A stretch of DNA of 64,000 bases, taken from Bacteroidales bacterium. Lineage in GTDB: Bacteria; Bacteroidota; Bacteroidia; Bacteroidales; F082. Location of the stretch: the NCBI GenBank assembly GCA_024710405.1, contig JANJUV010000012.1:30437-94436 (forward strand), in the 5' to 3' direction. Positions 62,304-64,000 of the stretch are shown here, one piece after another. The notes beneath the pieces are model-generated. The model was not told where the DNA came from, searched no databases, and was given only the letters and a program-made list of their open reading frames with translations. The number at the start of each line of letters is the position of its first letter. Position 1 is the stretch's first letter. The translations under genes and the position numbers were made by a program.

Positions 62304-63866
62304 TTACCGAACCAGGACTTTAAAGCTTGCCCGGCTGCGTCCGTCAGTTATCACCCTTCCCAAATACAAACCCGGCGCAAGCCCGCTGATATCGGCTTCT
62401 GACTGACCGGGAGTTAGTTCAACAGTTTGTTGCAGCCGTCCAAAGCCATCAAACAGTTGAAGTGTTTTTGGCAAGTGAAGTTCATCCGGCCCAAAATCCA
62501 GCTGTATTCTGTCTTTTGCCGGGTTGGGATGCACACGCAGCATGGCCGTTTTGTTTTGCGGTAGCGGCAGTTCTTTCTCACCCACCCAACAATCATCAAA
62601 GTTGATGCAGCCCATGCTGTCTACTTTGATTATCCAGATGTCCTGACCAACGGGATCTGGGTGCATTCCGTAGATTTCTCCGACAGCAGCGAAACCACCG
62701 TCAGAAGAAAATGTGACACCTTGCAGCCAATTATAAGAGGATACAGTTGTTGAAGGATGTCTGTATTGTCTGTACCAAATTGTTTCACCATTATTGGTTA
62801 CTTTAAGCAAAGTGCCATCGTAGGAAAAACTTGCATCATGGAAAACTACTACATAGCCTGAGACAGTAAAACCTCCATCAACTGAAGAAGATATAGAGGT
62901 AACTCTCCTGTTAATTATACTTTCACCATGAATCTTCTCGTAAATCAAATCTCCCTGAAGATTGTACTTCACAACGGCGATCCTGTTGTAACTATTTGAC
63001 GATGGAGGGGGTGAGCTGTAGTCTGAATAGGCATAAGCCCCTACAATAGTGCTATCGGGCGAGTTGGCGAGATATAAAGGATAATCTTTATAAAGACCCC
63101 CAATGAAGCGGCGCCATTGTTCATTGCCCAGGCTGTCAGTTTTGATCAGGTAATTGTGGGATGTGTTGTTTTGCGGAACCCATTTGTAGCACGAAAGGGC
63201 AAATCCTCCGTCAGGGGTGGGGATAACATTTATGCCCCTGTTATAAGGCCCACTTTCGTAATATCGGCGCCATTGCTCATTTCCTGAACTGTCAACCAAC
63301 ATCAGCAAAGCTTTATAGTTTGTTGAGTTTATTCGTGTATCTCCTGCAATGATTAAATCATCATTGGAAATTAAACTCATGTGATAAAATACATGATCAC
63401 TATCGTTTGGTTTTTGAATATCCATATATGTTTTTGTCCATAGCGTATCAAATTCAGAATTAATCTTATATATTAATCCGGTATAATAATTTTTGTTAGT
63501 TAAAAAATACTTGCTATAACCTACATTATAGTACTCTTCATTGTAATTGCTTTTACGCAAACTTCCGTGATAATAACTTAATACTTGGCTGATTATGCTA
63601 TTAACATAACATTTACTGTTTATGATATCGCCTTTCAGATCAAGTTTTATAAAGCAATTTGACCATGTATTATCACTTAAACTATCAGCATAGTTTGCAG
63701 GAATTATGTAACCATCATCTAATGCTAATATATCATTACATACATCATATGAATTTGAATTATTTACATCTATACGTAAATTAAAATATTCTTGTGAATA
63801 CAAAATATGATTGATGAAAAAAGAAGCGGATAATATTAAATTTAATATATATTTATTTGAATTCAT
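62304..63866 (-). CDS. T9SS-exported beta-propeller-like protein
   Basis: A 520-residue exported protein. A short signal peptide (about 1-24) is followed by repeats with GGF/GGY and ALLMLVDSSGNEQWRRYYE-like, DSLGNEQWRRF patterns, which recur at intervals of about 45-55 residues (for example PDGGFALSCYKW, VDGGFTVSGYV, SDGGFAAVGEIYG), suggesting propeller blades. The C-terminus is a T9SS type A sorting domain (HPNPAKDRIQLDFG, ending FKVLVR). The first half of the gene is much more AT-rich than the last third. Function unknown. Confidence 0.8.
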   Translation of the reverse strand: MNSNKYILNLILSASFFINHILYSQEYFNLRIDVNNSNSYDVCNDILALDDGYIIPANYADSLSDNTWSNCFIKLDLKGDIINSKCYVNSIISQVLSYYHGSLRKSNYNEEYYNVGYSKYFLTNKNYYTGLIYKINSEFDTLWTKTYMDIQKPNDSDHVFYHMSLISNDDLIIAGDTRINSTNYKALLMLVDSSGNEQWRRYYESGPYNRGINVIPTPDGGFALSCYKWVPQNNTSHNYLIKTDSLGNEQWRRFIGGLYKDYPLYLANSPDSTIVGAYAYSDYSSPPPSSNSYNRIAVVKYNLQGDLIYEKIHGESIINRRVTSISSSVDGGFTVSGYVVVFHDASFSYDGTLLKVTNNGETIWYRQYRHPSTTVSSYNWLQGVTFSSDGGFAAVGEIYGMHPDPVGQDIWIIKVDSMGCINFDDCWVGEKELPLPQNKTAMLRVHPNPAKDRIQLDFGPDELHLPKTLQLFDGFGRLQQTVELTPGQSEADISGLAPGLYLGRVITDGRSRASFKVLVR

Positions 63867-63910
63867 AATTATTTGAATTAGTATTGATTAGTTTAATTAT
63901 ATATTAACCT

Positions 63911-63946
63911 AAAAAAATCAACAGGAGTCAATTCAACTCCTGTTGA
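63911..63946 (-). terminator. Rho-independent terminator for the gene at the window edge
   Basis: Perfect 11-base stem TCAACAGGAGT (63918-63928) with ACTCCTGTTGA (63936-63946), seven-base loop, and a seven-A run at 63911-63917, which is a T run in the minus-strand transcript. Confidence 0.88.
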
Positions 63947-63961
63947 TACCCTATGTGCTGA

Positions 63962-64000
63962 TTATTTGTTAACTACAACCTTAATTGAGCCAATAACCTT
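63962..64000 (-). CDS. C-terminal end of a probable T9SS-sorted protein (partial)
   Basis: Twelve codons and a stop read KVIGSIKVVVNK on the minus strand. This looks like the end of a T9SS type A sorting domain, whose last strand is typically hydrophobic with a Lys-rich tail. It continues past the window edge and is followed by the terminator at 63911-63946. Confidence 0.6.
   Translation of the reverse strand, partial: KVIGSIKVVVNK

Noticed and set aside
1..64000. CRISPR arrays, tRNA and rRNA genes
   Set aside because: I read both strands for regularly spaced repeats, cloverleaf-like stretches and rRNA motifs and found none; a covariance-model scan would be decisive.

Overview
The window looks like chromosomal DNA of an anaerobic, probably fermentative Bacteroidales-type bacterium (Bacteroidota). 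The evidence is: (i) repeated -7 boxes of the form TAnnTTTG, often with an upstream TTTG or TTG, in place of sigma70 boxes; (ii) at least six secreted proteins ending in type IX secretion (T9SS) type A sorting domains (YPNP motif, C-terminal Ig-like fold); (iii) Bacteroidota-type families such as DUF4837, SPOR barrel proteins, FISUMP-domain proteins, TPR histidine kinases and the YceD-rpmF-plsX-fabH order; (iv) an [FeFe]-hydrogenase with no oxygen-respiration genes nearby. I saw no rRNA, tRNA or CRISPR array.

Layout. 1-2771: end of an unknown gene, a nitroreductase, a U32 peptidase and a LuxR-type response regulator. 2778-15144: a hydrogen-metabolism island in one direction: an atypical response regulator, hydC-hydB-hydA (NAD-linked, probably electron-bifurcating [FeFe]-hydrogenase), a hydrogenase-like protein fused to a histidine kinase (candidate H2 sensor), a lone receiver, a receiver-kinase hybrid, then the H-cluster maturases hydG-hydF-hydE. 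A 19-bp perfect palindrome sits on the promoter at the head of the island. 15281-20092: two T9SS-exported proteins (Asp-box propeller; thioredoxin-like/PKD protein) and a terminator. 20214-29350: lysS, a SPOR barrel protein, a peptidylarginine-deiminase-like T9SS protein, tatA, an MltD-type transglycosylase and two lipoproteins. 29526-36753: a TetR-controlled eight-gene efflux operon (tetR, tolC-like, hlyD-like, DUF2147, two ABC ATPases, two ABC permeases) with a visible operator. 36754-39271: a two-gene secreted-protein cassette (T9SS protein and FISUMP protein) bracketed by two copies of the 3' end of the last permease gene. 39272-53733: acyl-ACP thioesterase, TPR kinase, lipoprotein and barrel pair, MltF-like enzyme, flavodoxin, epimerase, tyrS, phosphate permease, and two membrane glycosyltransferases. 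53734-56323: an AT-rich accessory patch holding an AbiE-type toxin-antitoxin pair, preceded by a structured non-coding stretch. 56324-62253: a tandem-fused adenylate kinase with hpt, divergent purE-purN, and the fabH-plsX-rpmF-yceD operon. 62304-64000: one T9SS protein and the last codons of another.

How the genes fit together. HydABC would oxidise or evolve H2 while exchanging electrons with NAD(H) and ferredoxin, HydEFG build its active site, and the fused hydrogenase-kinase plus three receiver proteins would tune expression to H2 or redox state. TatA and the T9SS cargo, lipoproteins and murein hydrolases point to a heavily remodelled envelope and extracellular protein use. The strongest second-look items are the sensor cascade with its operator palindrome, the internal duplication in the receiver at 2978, the degenerate second half of the double adenylate kinase, the PPAD-like deiminase, and the duplicated permease end around a secreted-protein cassette.
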